Source: Niallia sp. Man26
GTDB taxonomy: Bacteria > Bacillota > Bacilli > Bacillales > Cytobacillaceae
Length of the DNA: 64,000 bases
Direction of reading: 5' to 3'
NCBI RefSeq assembly: GCF_022049065.2
Contig: NZ_CP095743.1
Location: 3,797,001 to 3,861,000, forward strand
Shown here: piece after piece, positions 54,209 through 62,895 of the stretch
How positions within the stretch are numbered: the first letter of the stretch is position 1
Layout: every line of letters begins with the position of its first letter
Position numbers and translations under genes: made by a program
Notes under the pieces: generated by a model
Databases searched by the model: none
The model's input: only the letters and a program-made list of their open reading frames with translations
Told to the model about the DNA's origin: nothing

Positions 54209-55030
54209 TCAGTTTATATGCATCATGATATTCTTAAAAACAAGCTCTGGACGTTCCTCTGTAATTAAATGTCCTGTCTTTTCATAGGTAATTAACTGTG
54301 CATCGGGTAAATCACTAACAAGGCGTTTTCCTACCCCCACTGGAACAACACGGTCTTCCTCGCCCCATATCAATAATGTTGGCACTTGTATATCATTCAG
54401 CTGTTTTGGCAGTAAATCTCCCTCACGATGTCGCAGGAGTCGGATTAAAGCCTTATAAAATCCCATATCATCCAGCGGTTTACCGAATTCTCGAATCATT
54501 TCATCATTGATTAATGTTTGGTCAAAAAAGACATTTTTCAAATGATGTATGACACCCCTTCTTTGAATATAATGATAAACAAGCTTCTCAAAGTAAGGTA
54601 AATATGAAGTGAAAACGAGCGGTTTTTTCGCCCGTTTCAAATATCCAGAACTACATAATAAAACTAATTTATTAACTTTCTCAGGAGCCATCATGGCCAT
54701 ATAAAGCGCTATTTGACCTCCCATCGAATGAGCAACAATATGAGCATTAGAGTATCCAAACTGTTCCATGCATTCTAACATTAGCTTCGCATAATTTTGA
54801 AAACTGTATATAAACGAAGTCGATTTCTCGCTTTTCCCAAATCCAGGGAGGTCAACAGCAACGACAGAATAATGCTCTTGCAATAAAGGTACAATGCGTC
54901 GAAACGTATAAGTTGAGGATGCAAAGCCGTGGATCAAAAGAATTGGTGGTTTATCATTCAATATGTATTCACAGTATAAGTTGATACCAGATACTTTAAG
55001 ATAGGTTTGTTTTAATCCACTGACAGTCAT
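54209..55030 (-). CDS. Alpha/beta hydrolase
   Basis: 273-aa alpha/beta-fold hydrolase. Oxyanion segment LLIHGFASSTYTFR, nucleophile elbow AHSMGGQIAL, Asp in LIWGEEDRVVP and His in KTGHLITEE are all present. The substrate is unknown. The start is ATG 55030, after GGAGGAGTGGAACACA. That RBS is the 3' arm of a perfect 20-bp inverted repeat, so translation may be shut off by RNA structure. Confidence 0.92.
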   Translation of the reverse strand: MTVSGLKQTYLKVSGINLYCEYILNDKPPILLIHGFASSTYTFRRIVPLLQEHYSVVAVDLPGFGKSEKSTSFIYSFQNYAKLMLECMEQFGYSNAHIVAHSMGGQIALYMAMMAPEKVNKLVLLCSSGYLKRAKKPLVFTSYLPYFEKLVYHYIQRRGVIHHLKNVFFDQTLINDEMIREFGKPLDDMGFYKALIRLLRHREGDLLPKQLNDIQVPTLLIWGEEDRVVPVGVGKRLVSDLPDAQLITYEKTGHLITEERPELVFKNIMMHIN

Positions 55031-55040
55031 TGTGTTCCAC

Positions 55041-55088
55041 TCCTCCAGCTCCAATTGATTTTATTATTAATCAATTGGAGCTGGAGGA
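55041..55088 (-). promoter_or_regulatory. Perfect 20-bp inverted repeat sequestering the hydrolase RBS
   Basis: TCCTCCAGCTCCAATTGATT (55041-55060) and its exact complement (55069-55088) with an 8-nt AT loop. In the minus-strand transcript, the downstream arm ends in GGAGGA, the only good ribosome binding site for the hydrolase ATG 10 nt further on. No U-tract follows the stem, so it does not look like an ordinary terminator. Confidence 0.78.
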
Positions 55089-55146
55089 TACAGGAAACAT
55101 TATTTTTTCCAAATATATTCACCTGTTTTTAGTCTATAAAATCTAA

Positions 55147-55184
55147 AGGAGGTAGTGAGTTATCTAACTAACTCACTACCTCCT
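55147..55184 (-). terminator. Terminator of the radical SAM gene
   Basis: AGGAGGTAGTGAGTTA and its exact complement with a 6-nt loop, followed on the minus strand by UUUAGAUUUUAU. Confidence 0.82.
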
Positions 55185-55198
55185 GCTCAATTGCCTCT

Positions 55199-56080
55199 CT
55201 ATTTTCCAAATCTTTTACGATATCCGCATTTTCTGCAGAGTTCCTCTACTGCCACTCTTCGTGAAAAACCCTCTACAAGATTTTTTGCTCTATCCATTTC
55301 GATAATATCAGAAAATGAATTATCATTAATGTTACCAAGGTTAATAACTCCCTCACCATCTAAACAACAAGGAATAACCGTTCCGTTTGCTAAAATACCT
55401 GCTTGATTACGCATACCATAGCAAAAGCCCTTTCCATCATCTTCTTCCTCATGTAATGCAGGCCACTGAAACTCGTAATCTTGATTAATAAAGATGCGTT
55501 CCGCTAGTTTAACACCACTTCCTGGTGTGACCTTCTCTTCAATTTTGAAGTCTAACTCAAATTCTTTCTCGATAATTTCAAGCAACTCTCTGTTTCGTTT
55601 TCTTTCCAAATTCGTCGTATTATCTTGAGTGAGATTCCATAATCTCAGGGAAACTATCATATCAGATTGGCTCGTTGCTTCTTTAATAAAGGAAAGAATA
55701 CTTCTCACATACCCTTCCTTATCTTTAGAACCAATATGGCCATCAAAGCTATGGAGTGAGAAATTCATTTGTCTTAGCGCAGGCTTATTTAGTAATTTTT
55801 CTCTCTTTTTATTAATTAATGTTCCATTTGTTGTAATATTAACTTTAAACCCTTTTTCATGGCTTACGTCTAACAAATCGCCTATTTTAGGATGAAGCAG
55901 CGGCTCACCCTTTACGTGTAAATAAATATAGTCTGTGTGCGGTTTAATTTGGTCTAATCGCTTAGAAAAATCCTCCACAGAAATGAATTGCTTCTGTCGT
56001 TCTGTTGGCGGACAAAAGCTGCATGCAAGATTACATACACTTGTAATCTCTAAGTAAAACTTCTTGAATTTTTTCACCAT
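55199..56080 (-). CDS. Radical SAM/SPASM domain protein
   Basis: 293-aa radical SAM enzyme. The 4Fe-4S motif is CNLACSFC (C-x3-C-x2-C) near residue 16. GEPLLHP is the SAM-binding GGE-like motif. A short SPASM-type auxiliary cluster region holds CCLDGEG and the C-terminal CRKCGYR. Related enzymes modify peptides or cofactors. No precursor peptide gene was recognised nearby, and the substrate is unknown. It is monocistronic. Confidence 0.88.
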   Translation of the reverse strand: MVKKFKKFYLEITSVCNLACSFCPPTERQKQFISVEDFSKRLDQIKPHTDYIYLHVKGEPLLHPKIGDLLDVSHEKGFKVNITTNGTLINKKREKLLNKPALRQMNFSLHSFDGHIGSKDKEGYVRSILSFIKEATSQSDMIVSLRLWNLTQDNTTNLERKRNRELLEIIEKEFELDFKIEEKVTPGSGVKLAERIFINQDYEFQWPALHEEEDDGKGFCYGMRNQAGILANGTVIPCCLDGEGVINLGNINDNSFSDIIEMDRAKNLVEGFSRRVAVEELCRKCGYRKRFGK

Positions 56081-56327
56081 TAATTCCTCACTTCTTTAAC
56101 TACTCACATCTGTATGAACTATTATCTATCCCTATTAGAGCATATTTGTTCATAAATAGAAACATACTTATTCATGGAAACTAGCGTTATTATTTTTGTT
56201 ATGTATAGATTCCATTATATATGGAATCACAATTATATTTTAGTTACTTTTAAAGGATGCATCCGAATAAATATAAGAACCGAGAGCAACACTAATCATA
56301 AAACTATTGTGTGAGGTATTAATAAAC

Positions 56328-56813
56328 ATGAAACAGATCATCCTCTGGTCACTCTTGATAGTGCCTTGGCTTTCCTTGTTTTTTTTGAAAATGGATACTG
56401 TCCGCAGATACATGCCGGTCGCTCTTTTTATGACCGTTATTCATACCTTGGCCTATCAAGCGGCTCATCATTATGGATGGTGGAATGAGACAGGTTCTAG
56501 TCTGTTCGGATGGGATAAAATCATTCCGGTTCCTTGGGTATATGGAGCCTATTTAGTGATTGTTATCTGGGTATTTCATTTTACTTATGAGAAGTTTTGG
56601 ATATATTTGATTGTTAATATCCTTTTGGACGGGGGATTTATGTACATAGTTTACCCAATATGGCAACGGCTAGGAATGGTTTCAAGTAAATCGAGTTTGC
56701 CTACAATAGCTGTTGTCGCTATGATGGTCGGTTTTTCGTTAATCATCTATTTGTTTCAACTGTGGCAGGACGGCGGGTTTAAACGGTCTAGAGCAAAACG
56801 TGTAGATGATTAA
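56328..56813 (+). CDS. Small polytopic membrane protein (CBO0543-like)
   Basis: 161-aa protein with about five hydrophobic helices and a basic tail (FKRSRAKR). It resembles the CBO0543 family of Bacilli and Clostridia (helical, with HHYGWWNE and DKIIPVPWVYGAYLV-type segments), whose function is unknown. The start ATG 56328 follows GTGAGG; an in-frame TTG at 56307 lacks an RBS. Confidence 0.75.
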   Translation: MKQIILWSLLIVPWLSLFFLKMDTVRRYMPVALFMTVIHTLAYQAAHHYGWWNETGSSLFGWDKIIPVPWVYGAYLVIVIWVFHFTYEKFWIYLIVNILLDGGFMYIVYPIWQRLGMVSSKSSLPTIAVVAMMVGFSLIIYLFQLWQDGGFKRSRAKRVDD

Positions 56814-56832
56814 GAACTGACTTAGTGTCAGT

Positions 56833-56872
56833 AGGCTTGACCTCTGAAATTCTAAGGGGCTCAAGCCTTTTA
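56833..56872 (+). terminator. Terminator of the small membrane protein gene
   Basis: AGGCTTGA/TCAAGCCT stem with further CC/GG pairs inside, followed by TTTTAATTT. Confidence 0.75.
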
Positions 56873-57026
56873 ATTTATCGAGATAACGTTACATACTATA
56901 TACTGCGAACTTTTTAAGAAAAACTCCTTCTAAGATGCCCTTTTTATTTTTAAGAAAGTACCATAGGCAATGCTAATGTTTAATTGTGGTACAATTCTCC
57001 GACTTAGATATAGGTGCTGGCACCGC

Positions 57027-57989
57027 TTATGCATCAAATAACCATAATCTCTCTCGCAAATCATCTAAAACCTCTTCAGGCAATTCCTTGACCTTGATAT
57101 CTCTACCTAAAAAAAGCAACCAGTTTGTCCATTCAGTTAATTCCTCTGGATTTTTAACGTTAATAAAAACCTTTAGAATAGCTGCAGTTTGATAAGGATT
57201 CGTATAAGAAATGGATACCTTTAGTGGATGGTATTTTTTATATTGTGCAATCGCCCTTGGACCAAGTTCTAAGACAATGTTGTATACTTCCTGCTGTTTA
57301 TGTAGTTTTTCTAAAATCTTTTTCTTACTTACTCTATTTTTTGTAGGATATGGCTCTACATTGGTGAGATTGTCGACAGGAATAATTCTCCTCTTTTCGT
57401 CTTTTAAATCAAAGCCTTCAATTATCCATAGACTTTTTTCACGGTACAGATGCAGGAGAAAAATTGGATAAGAGCTTATTTCCTTCTCCTCTTTAATGTT
57501 AATCAGTAAATAGCTATCCAAAAGTAGTGTTTGGATAAGTTTCTCCAATGTTGGATGTGGAAGATCTGATAAATCAAGAAGATCAGGATTATGAGGATTG
57601 GTTCCTTCAAACAGTAAAATTTGATTTAAAAGCACTAAATCATCTTGTTGATTTTCTGAAAGAAGGCCAAGTAACTTTTCAGCCAAAGACTGTCTGCTCT
57701 TAAGATATGGGAGCTGTTGATTTCTTGTTGCCATGAAGGCAATAAAAAGAGCTTTGATTTCACTATCGGTAAAGTGAACATTAGGCAAAACAGAGTTGTT
57801 CATTACATAATATCCTCCGTCCCTTCCAACCTCAGCAACAAGCGGCATTCCCATACTTTCAATTTCTTTGATATCTCTGGTAGCTGTTGAACGAGAGATA
57901 TTAAATTCTTGCATGATTTCAGAAATTGTAAAATGGGCACGATTATTAATATAGCGCATAACAGTATTAATCCGTTCAACTTTTTTCAT
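57027..57989 (-). CDS. WYL-domain transcriptional regulator (YafY type)
   Basis: 320-aa regulator. The N-terminal HTH (FTISEIMQEFNISRSTATRDIKEIESMGMPL, then GRDGGYY) is followed by a WYL-type domain (about 130-230: REKSLWIIEGFDLKDEKRRIIPVDNLTNVE) and a WCX-like C-terminus. It is divergent from the GyrI-like gene by 110 bp, a usual layout for a regulator and its target. AGGAG lies 7 nt before ATG 57989; the upstream extension is discarded. Confidence 0.9.
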   Translation of the reverse strand: MKKVERINTVMRYINNRAHFTISEIMQEFNISRSTATRDIKEIESMGMPLVAEVGRDGGYYVMNNSVLPNVHFTDSEIKALFIAFMATRNQQLPYLKSRQSLAEKLLGLLSENQQDDLVLLNQILLFEGTNPHNPDLLDLSDLPHPTLEKLIQTLLLDSYLLINIKEEKEISSYPIFLLHLYREKSLWIIEGFDLKDEKRRIIPVDNLTNVEPYPTKNRVSKKKILEKLHKQQEVYNIVLELGPRAIAQYKKYHPLKVSISYTNPYQTAAILKVFINVKNPEELTEWTNWLLFLGRDIKVKELPEEVLDDLRERLWLFDA

Positions 57990-58098
57990 AAAGGATCTCC
58001 TAAACAGTATCATTTTTTGACATGATTAAAGGTTATTATAAACACATCAAATGAAAACACAAGTCATTTGAAAAATTTCAAGAAGGAAGGTTTTGAAT

Positions 58099-58581
58099 AT
58101 GGCAGAGTATACTTTAGAAGAAAAAGAAAGCTTTACGGTTTTAGGTTTGGGAATTGAGCTAAAAAGCGATTATACAGACTATGCTGGTATAAATAAAGAA
58201 AAGTCAGATTTCTGGGAAGCTGTCAAAAAAGATGGAAGACTTAACACTTTAAAAGCACTCGCTACAAATGACTATATTTTTGCTGTTAACGAGGCAGTGA
58301 ATAACAAAATGATGCATTATGCCGGTGTCATGTCAGAGGAAACCTTACCAGAAGAGGAATCTAGAGTTATCCAATTTCCTAAAGGATTCTATTTAATTGT
58401 CAAAGGAGAAGCACTGACAGCTGAGGAGCTAAGCAATAAACTTACTGGGATTGCCTTTGGTCAAGTCTTACCAGAAGTACAGAATATCGCTTATGTTGGT
58501 GGACCAAACGCAAGTGTTGAGATGGAGCAGCGAAACGGTTTAATATATGGTGAAATGTGGATTCCGGTTGTTAAGAAATAA
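58099..58581 (+). CDS. GyrI-like small-molecule-binding protein
   Basis: 160-aa protein of the GyrI/AraC effector-binding fold: SFTVLGLGIELKSDY at the start, HYAGVMSEE and the repeated strand pattern ending GLIYGEMWIPV. Stand-alone members bind or hydrolyse hydrophobic drugs or inhibit gyrase; the role here is unknown. AAGGAAGG lies 8 nt before ATG 58099. It is divergent from a WYL regulator that probably controls it. Confidence 0.85.
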   Translation: MAEYTLEEKESFTVLGLGIELKSDYTDYAGINKEKSDFWEAVKKDGRLNTLKALATNDYIFAVNEAVNNKMMHYAGVMSEETLPEEESRVIQFPKGFYLIVKGEALTAEELSNKLTGIAFGQVLPEVQNIAYVGGPNASVEMEQRNGLIYGEMWIPVVKK

Positions 58582-58631
58582 AAGCTAATAGCAAATGTGA
58601 TTACAATTGACTTAGAGTGCTGTAATTTGTA

Positions 58632-58681
58632 TTTGTTCAGTCAGGATATTCCTTCTAATAAGATTATCCTGACTGAACAAA
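58632..58681 (+). terminator. Terminator of the GyrI-like gene
   Basis: Seventeen-base-pair perfect stem TTTGTTCAGTCAGGATA with its complement and a 16-nt loop. The T-tract on the plus strand is weak. Confidence 0.7.
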
Positions 58682-58711
58682 AAATTAGCTTTTAATGTTT
58701 TATAAGCGTTT

Positions 58712-58861
58712 TTAACTCTTTTTAGTTGAGGAGCTGTTAAGTGCTTCTCTTTTCCCGGTAACTATTTCTACCATACCATCATGATATTCTACTTGAACAA
58801 GCTTATGTGCCAGTTCATTACTTCGGCCTAGCTAAGAAGCTAACACATTTAGTCCTGACAT
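58712..58861 (-). pseudogene. 49-codon small ORF interrupted by an amber codon
   Basis: A good RBS (GTGAGGAATAATC) precedes ATG 58861, which reads MSGLNVLAS, TAG (58832-58834), then LGRSNELAHKLVQVEYHDG and on to a TAA at 58712. It lies just downstream of rlmH on the same strand. The frame continues sensibly after the TAG, so it is either a recently broken small gene or chance. It fills most of the gene-free stretch 58582-58910. Confidence 0.5.
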
Positions 58862-58910
58862 GATTATTCCTCACGTTTTACATACACTTGCTTGCGAACG
58901 AGAGAATCAT

Positions 58911-59390
58911 TCACTTATGATACGGTTCCCCCCGATTAATCCGAAACGCCCGATAAACCTGCTCCACCAATATCAAGCGCATAAGCTGATGGGGAAAAGT
59001 CATCTTACTGAAGGAAAGCTTGTCGTCTGCCCTTTTTAATACTTGGCTGCTCAAGCCTAGCGAACCACCAATAATGAAGGTTACTTTGCTTTTTCCATAG
59101 GTTGCGAGCTTATCCAATGTTTCGGCAAGCTCTTCGGAGGATTTTTGTTTACCTTCTATGGCTAATGCGATGACATGAGCGTCAGCCGGCACTTTTGCAA
59201 GTATCCTTTCCCCCTCTTTGTCCTTAACTTGAATCATCTCTGCCTCACTTAAAACCTCTGGGGCTTTTTCATCTGGCACTTCAATTATTTCTATTTTAGA
59301 ATAACTTGATAGTCGCTTTGTATATTCTTCTATTCCTTGTTTTAAATATTTTTCTTTTAATTTCCCAACAGTTATAATCGAGATATTCAC
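58911..59390 (-). CDS. rlmH: 23S rRNA (pseudouridine1915-N3)-methyltransferase RlmH
   Basis: SPOUT methyltransferase of 159 aa that methylates pseudouridine 1915 of 23S rRNA with SAM. It has the family start [16 protein letters not shown], the knot motif [10 protein letters not shown] and the conserved end [28 protein letters not shown]. The length is exactly as in B. subtilis (yydA). It lies downstream of the CxxH/CxxC gene. Confidence 0.98.
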   Translation of the reverse strand: MNISIITVGKLKEKYLKQGIEEYTKRLSSYSKIEIIEVPDEKAPEVLSEAEMIQVKDKEGERILAKVPADAHVIALAIEGKQKSSEELAETLDKLATYGKSKVTFIIGGSLGLSSQVLKRADDKLSFSKMTFPHQLMRLILVEQVYRAFRINRGEPYHK

Positions 59391-59470
59391 AGTTATTCCT
59401 CACTTTACAAACAATATATCCACAGAAGTTATCCACATATCCACATTTTTAATCCACATATAGTATGGAA

Positions 59471-59632
59471 TCACTTGTTCGCCACAATATATATTGCGTT
59501 ATTTTTACAATATTCACAGGTTGTTGATAACTTTTTTTCTTCGTCTATTTTCTCTAAAGACGGGAATGTTTCATACTCATTAACGATTGTATCTATTGCT
59601 ATATCAACATGTTCCTCGCAGCTGTATATCAT
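59471..59632 (-). CDS. CxxH/CxxC small protein (YyzF-like)
   Basis: 53-aa protein MIYSCEEHVDIAIDTIVNEYETFP...CEYCKNNAIYIVANK, with a CxxH pair at the start and CxxC at the end, suggesting a zinc site. This family is regularly encoded next to rlmH in Bacillaceae; function unknown. The start is ATG 59632, with AAAGGAG 9 nt upstream; ATG 59638 is too close to the RBS, and the longer frame (to 59725) is not family-like. Confidence 0.85.
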   Translation of the reverse strand: MIYSCEEHVDIAIDTIVNEYETFPSLEKIDEEKKLSTTCEYCKNNAIYIVANK

Positions 59633-59814
59633 ACTCATAAACTCCTTTGTTCTGTTCAGTTCATTTATTTCTTTTTTAGTCTGTGGATATTTTTGCTTTT
59701 TATAATCAAAACAAGTTATCCACACTCCATCTTACCATTCCTTGCTGAAACTGCAACTTCTTCAGGAAATAATTGTCCACAATTAATAATCAATACCTTT
59801 TTTAATAAAACAAA

Positions 59815-59840
59815 AAAGGAGGGACAATCTCCCCTCCTTT
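59815..59840 (-). terminator. Terminator of htrC
   Basis: AAAGGAGGG/CCCTCCTTT stem with an 8-nt loop, followed on the minus strand by UUUG; it overlaps the htrC stop codon. Confidence 0.8.
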
Positions 59841-61044
59841 ACATCTTATCTTCTGCTAATGTAAGTTCTGTTGTTTTCTCTTTACCTTCACGATAATATT
59901 TAATTTTAAGCTTATCGCCGACTTTTTTATCTGTATACAAATGCTTGCGAAGTTCTACTAAATCGGTAATCTCCTCACCATCCAGTTCAACAATAACATC
60001 CAATTCTTTTAAGCCTGCCTTTTCTGCAGGAGAATTAGGAGAGACTGATTTAATGGCAACACCTGTAGTTAAGTCTTTTGGCAGCTTAAGCGCCTCTTCT
60101 TGATAATACCCTGGTATATCGCTCACAGACTCAAGCTCAACTCCCATATAAGGGCGTTGTACTTCACCATTCTGCTCGAGGTCTTCTATTATGGGAATGG
60201 CAGAATTAATAGGGATAGCCAAACCTATTCCCTCTACAGAGGATTCAGAGATTTTCATACTGTTAATGCCAATAAGCTGACCCTTAATATTAACTAGTGC
60301 TCCTCCACTGTTACCTGGATTGATTGCCGCATCGGTTTGAATAACCTCTGATTGCCAGTCAGCAACTCCATCATTATTGATATCAACTGGAATTGTCCTG
60401 TCGAGCCCAGAGACGATTCCTTGTGTAACCGAACCAGAAAAGGTTAGACCGAGGGGATTTCCGATAGCTATAACTGGTTCGCCTGACTTAAGCGCGTCTG
60501 AATTCCCGAACTCAGCAACCTTCGTAATTTCCTGTGAACTCACCTTAAGCACTGCCAAGTCAGTCCATATATCGCTACCGATAAGCTCAGCACTAATTTT
60601 TTTACCGTTTGCAAGGGTAACCTCAAGCTCTGAAGCTCCTTCTACAACATGGTTATTTGTTACGATATAAGCAGCATTTCCGCTTTTGCGATAAATAACT
60701 CCAGAACCTGTGCCTGCCTCGGATTCACTTGCATCTGCCCAAAAACCTGACTCTTGTAAATTTGTTATTCCGACAACTGCATCAGCAGCAATATCAACTG
60801 CTTTTGTAACATCTGTATCAACATCAACAGTTACACCTTGTGTGATTCCACTGTAATTTGTTCCGCTGTTTGAACCTTGCAGCATGGACAGTATTCCTAA
60901 TTGTGATAAACGGGGAAGCAACAGGACAATGATTAATGCCCCAATAATTGCACCAACTAAGCCAGCAAAAAAGTAGCCTCTGCGTTTTCGCTGAGGTCTG
61001 CTCCGTTTATATTCTTCATAACGAAATTCCTCATCATTTGCCAT
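59839..61044 (-). CDS. htrC: HtrA-like membrane-anchored serine protease (YyxA/HtrC)
   Basis: 401-aa DegP-type protease acting outside the membrane on misfolded proteins. A basic N-terminus is followed by a single anchor (about 24-44). The trypsin-like domain has catalytic His132 (NNHVVEG), Asp162 (TDLAVLK) and Ser246 (NPGNSGGAL). A PDZ domain (about 295-395) follows. Position after walJ and length match YyxA of B. subtilis. Confidence 0.95.
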   Translation of the reverse strand: MANDEEFRYEEYKRSRPQRKRRGYFFAGLVGAIIGALIIVLLLPRLSQLGILSMLQGSNSGTNYSGITQGVTVDVDTDVTKAVDIAADAVVGITNLQESGFWADASESEAGTGSGVIYRKSGNAAYIVTNNHVVEGASELEVTLANGKKISAELIGSDIWTDLAVLKVSSQEITKVAEFGNSDALKSGEPVIAIGNPLGLTFSGSVTQGIVSGLDRTIPVDINNDGVADWQSEVIQTDAAINPGNSGGALVNIKGQLIGINSMKISESSVEGIGLAIPINSAIPIIEDLEQNGEVQRPYMGVELESVSDIPGYYQEEALKLPKDLTTGVAIKSVSPNSPAEKAGLKELDVIVELDGEEITDLVELRKHLYTDKKVGDKLKIKYYREGKEKTTELTLAEDKM

Positions 61045-61254
61045 CTTTAATACCGCCCTTCCTTCTTTAACAATGTTTTTCTTAGTATGTCCTTATTCTT
61101 TAAAGACAACGCTATCTTAGCAAAGCTGCACCTATAATTACCTTATTAATTTTTCCTATTTCTCGTAAAAACAAACTAAGTAATGAAGGAAGTTGTAGTC
61201 CATAACCATTTTATTAAGCTGAAATCTTGCTTATGACTTAAAAGCTGAACAAAA

Positions 61255-61283
61255 AAAGCAAGCAGAATAATTCTGCTTGCTTT
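61255..61283 (-). terminator. Terminator of the wal operon
   Basis: AAAGCAAGCAGAA/TTCTGCTTGCTTT stem with a TAA loop, followed by U on the minus strand, just past the walJ stop codon. Confidence 0.87.
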
Positions 61284-61286
61284 CAT

Positions 61287-62075
61287 TTAGATGGCCATTA
61301 AGTTTGTCGGTTTTTTAGGATCTGTATCAAACAGGCCTAACTGATCTGATAACTCAATACCACGCTGTTCTAAAGTTTGTGTCACTGACATCCTTGCCAA
61401 ATCTTTAATGTTATTATCCATGCTTAAATGTGCCAAATAAATGTGCTTGGTGCGGTCACCGATGACCTCACTCATTGCAATAGCAGCATCTTCATTGGAA
61501 ACATGGCCAACATCACTCAATATCCTTCTTTTAATATTCCACGGATATCTTCCCATTCTGAGCATTTGTACATCATGATTGCTTTCAAAAACGTAGGAGT
61601 CAGCATTGCGGATAATCCCTTTCATGCGGTCACTCACATAGCCAGTGTCCGTTATAAGCACAAGCTTTTTATCTCCTTGATGAAAAATATAAAACATTGG
61701 CTCTGCCGCATCATGGGAAACGCCAAATGATTCAATGGAGACATCTCCAAATGTTTTGACTGTTTCCATATCAAATTGAAACTTCTGTTCAACCGGTATC
61801 TCCCCAATTAGAGGCTCCATTGCCCTCCACGTCTTTTCATTAGCGTAAATTGGCAGCTTATACTTTCTCGCTATAATGCCAACACCTTTAATATGATCAC
61901 TATGCTCATGTGTAACGAATATACCAGACAGCTTGTCCATTTTTCGGTCGATGCCTTGGAACAGTGTTTCCATCTGCTTTCCGCTCAAGCCTGCATCAAC
62001 TAAAAAAGCATGTTCCCCTGATTCTACATATATAGCATTGCCTGTACTCCCACTCGCGAGAACACTAAAATGCAT
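61287..62075 (-). CDS. walJ: WalJ (YycJ) metallo-beta-lactamase-fold hydrolase
   Basis: 262-aa MBL-fold phosphodiesterase-like enzyme, with [18 protein letters not shown] at the start, metal motif [10 protein letters not shown] and ITDTGYVSD. Last gene of the walRKHIJ operon. Relatives are nucleases linked to replication and mismatch repair. The start at 62075 overlaps the end of walI; the longer open frame is discarded because the family starts at MHFSVL. Confidence 0.95.
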   Translation of the reverse strand: MHFSVLASGSTGNAIYVESGEHAFLVDAGLSGKQMETLFQGIDRKMDKLSGIFVTHEHSDHIKGVGIIARKYKLPIYANEKTWRAMEPLIGEIPVEQKFQFDMETVKTFGDVSIESFGVSHDAAEPMFYIFHQGDKKLVLITDTGYVSDRMKGIIRNADSYVFESNHDVQMLRMGRYPWNIKRRILSDVGHVSNEDAAIAMSEVIGDRTKHIYLAHLSMDNNIKDLARMSVTQTLEQRGIELSDQLGLFDTDPKKPTNLMAI

Positions 62076-62082
62076 GTTTTGT

Positions 62083-62895
62083 TCACTCCAATTTCGTCTC
62101 TTCCATCTCTGGCTTAATAATCTCCCCATTCAATGCATTGACATAAAGGTTTTTCTGTCCTTTGATCGTAATCTTCCAAGTTGGCGCCAGCAGCTGTACA
62201 GATGGCGCATTTTGCTGTGAATAATAGCCGAGCTCCACATTTGAGATATAAGTACCCATTTCTAAATAGGCATTCTTATAGAGGGCAAAAATGGCCTCTA
62301 ACGGCTTTACGAGCATTTCCTTTTCATCGAATTCTTTAATGTCCTGCAGATAGGTTTGATTATAGGATACGATATTATTTTCTTCATTCACTAAAAAGGT
62401 CAATTCTCCTTTTAAATTGTGATATAAAGTCTTGCCATTATATTGCTGATAATAGGTAATCGTATTATCCTTCTTCTCCCAGAATACATATTGATCACCA
62501 TTTAAAATATTATTCTTAATAAAATCAGCCAATTCTTCTTTCTTAAATTCATCACTTAGCTTTATCGGTTTTTCTAATATAGACTGCAGCATAGTAGAAT
62601 CTTGAACTCTAATACTTTGACCGCTTAGTCTGCTTTTTTCAAGCTCCTCAACATCCTCATCACTGAAAGTCATAGATTTTGCTGTTAAATACTGACCTTT
62701 TTCTACATTTGATGGAAACTTGTCTTCATCATACTTAATGCCATCAAGTGCCAATGTTTTTGCGATTGGTGTTTCTGGCTCTTCTGTCTCAAACTGTTCA
62801 TTATCCTTTTTTAACTGTGTGTACTCATATATCAAATATATATCCAACAGTAAGAAGGCTACAATAAAAATAGTCTTAATTTTACTCCAATCCAC
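62083..62895 (-). CDS. walI: WalI (YycI), regulator of the WalK kinase
   Basis: 270-aa single-pass membrane protein: [25 protein letters not shown] anchors it and a YycI-fold extracellular domain follows. With WalH it restrains the essential WalK sensor kinase that governs cell-wall turnover. The start overlaps the end of walH by 14 bp. Confidence 0.96.
   Translation of the reverse strand: MDWSKIKTIFIVAFLLLDIYLIYEYTQLKKDNEQFETEEPETPIAKTLALDGIKYDEDKFPSNVEKGQYLTAKSMTFSDEDVEELEKSRLSGQSIRVQDSTMLQSILEKPIKLSDEFKKEELADFIKNNILNGDQYVFWEKKDNTITYYQQYNGKTLYHNLKGELTFLVNEENNIVSYNQTYLQDIKEFDEKEMLVKPLEAIFALYKNAYLEMGTYISNVELGYYSQQNAPSVQLLAPTWKITIKGQKNLYVNALNGEIIKPEMEETKLE

Noticed and set aside
55199..56080. 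Radical SAM protein as part of a peptide (RiPP) cluster
   Set aside because: No precursor-peptide-like small ORF, protease or exporter was recognised beside it.
58650..58665. Long stem at 58632-58681 as a possible mobile-element end
   Set aside because: There is no transposase or target duplication nearby; it sits where a terminator is expected.
59471..59705. Plus-strand open frame opposite the CxxH/CxxC gene
   Set aside because: Hydrophobic shadow frame with no RBS; the minus-strand gene is conserved next to rlmH.
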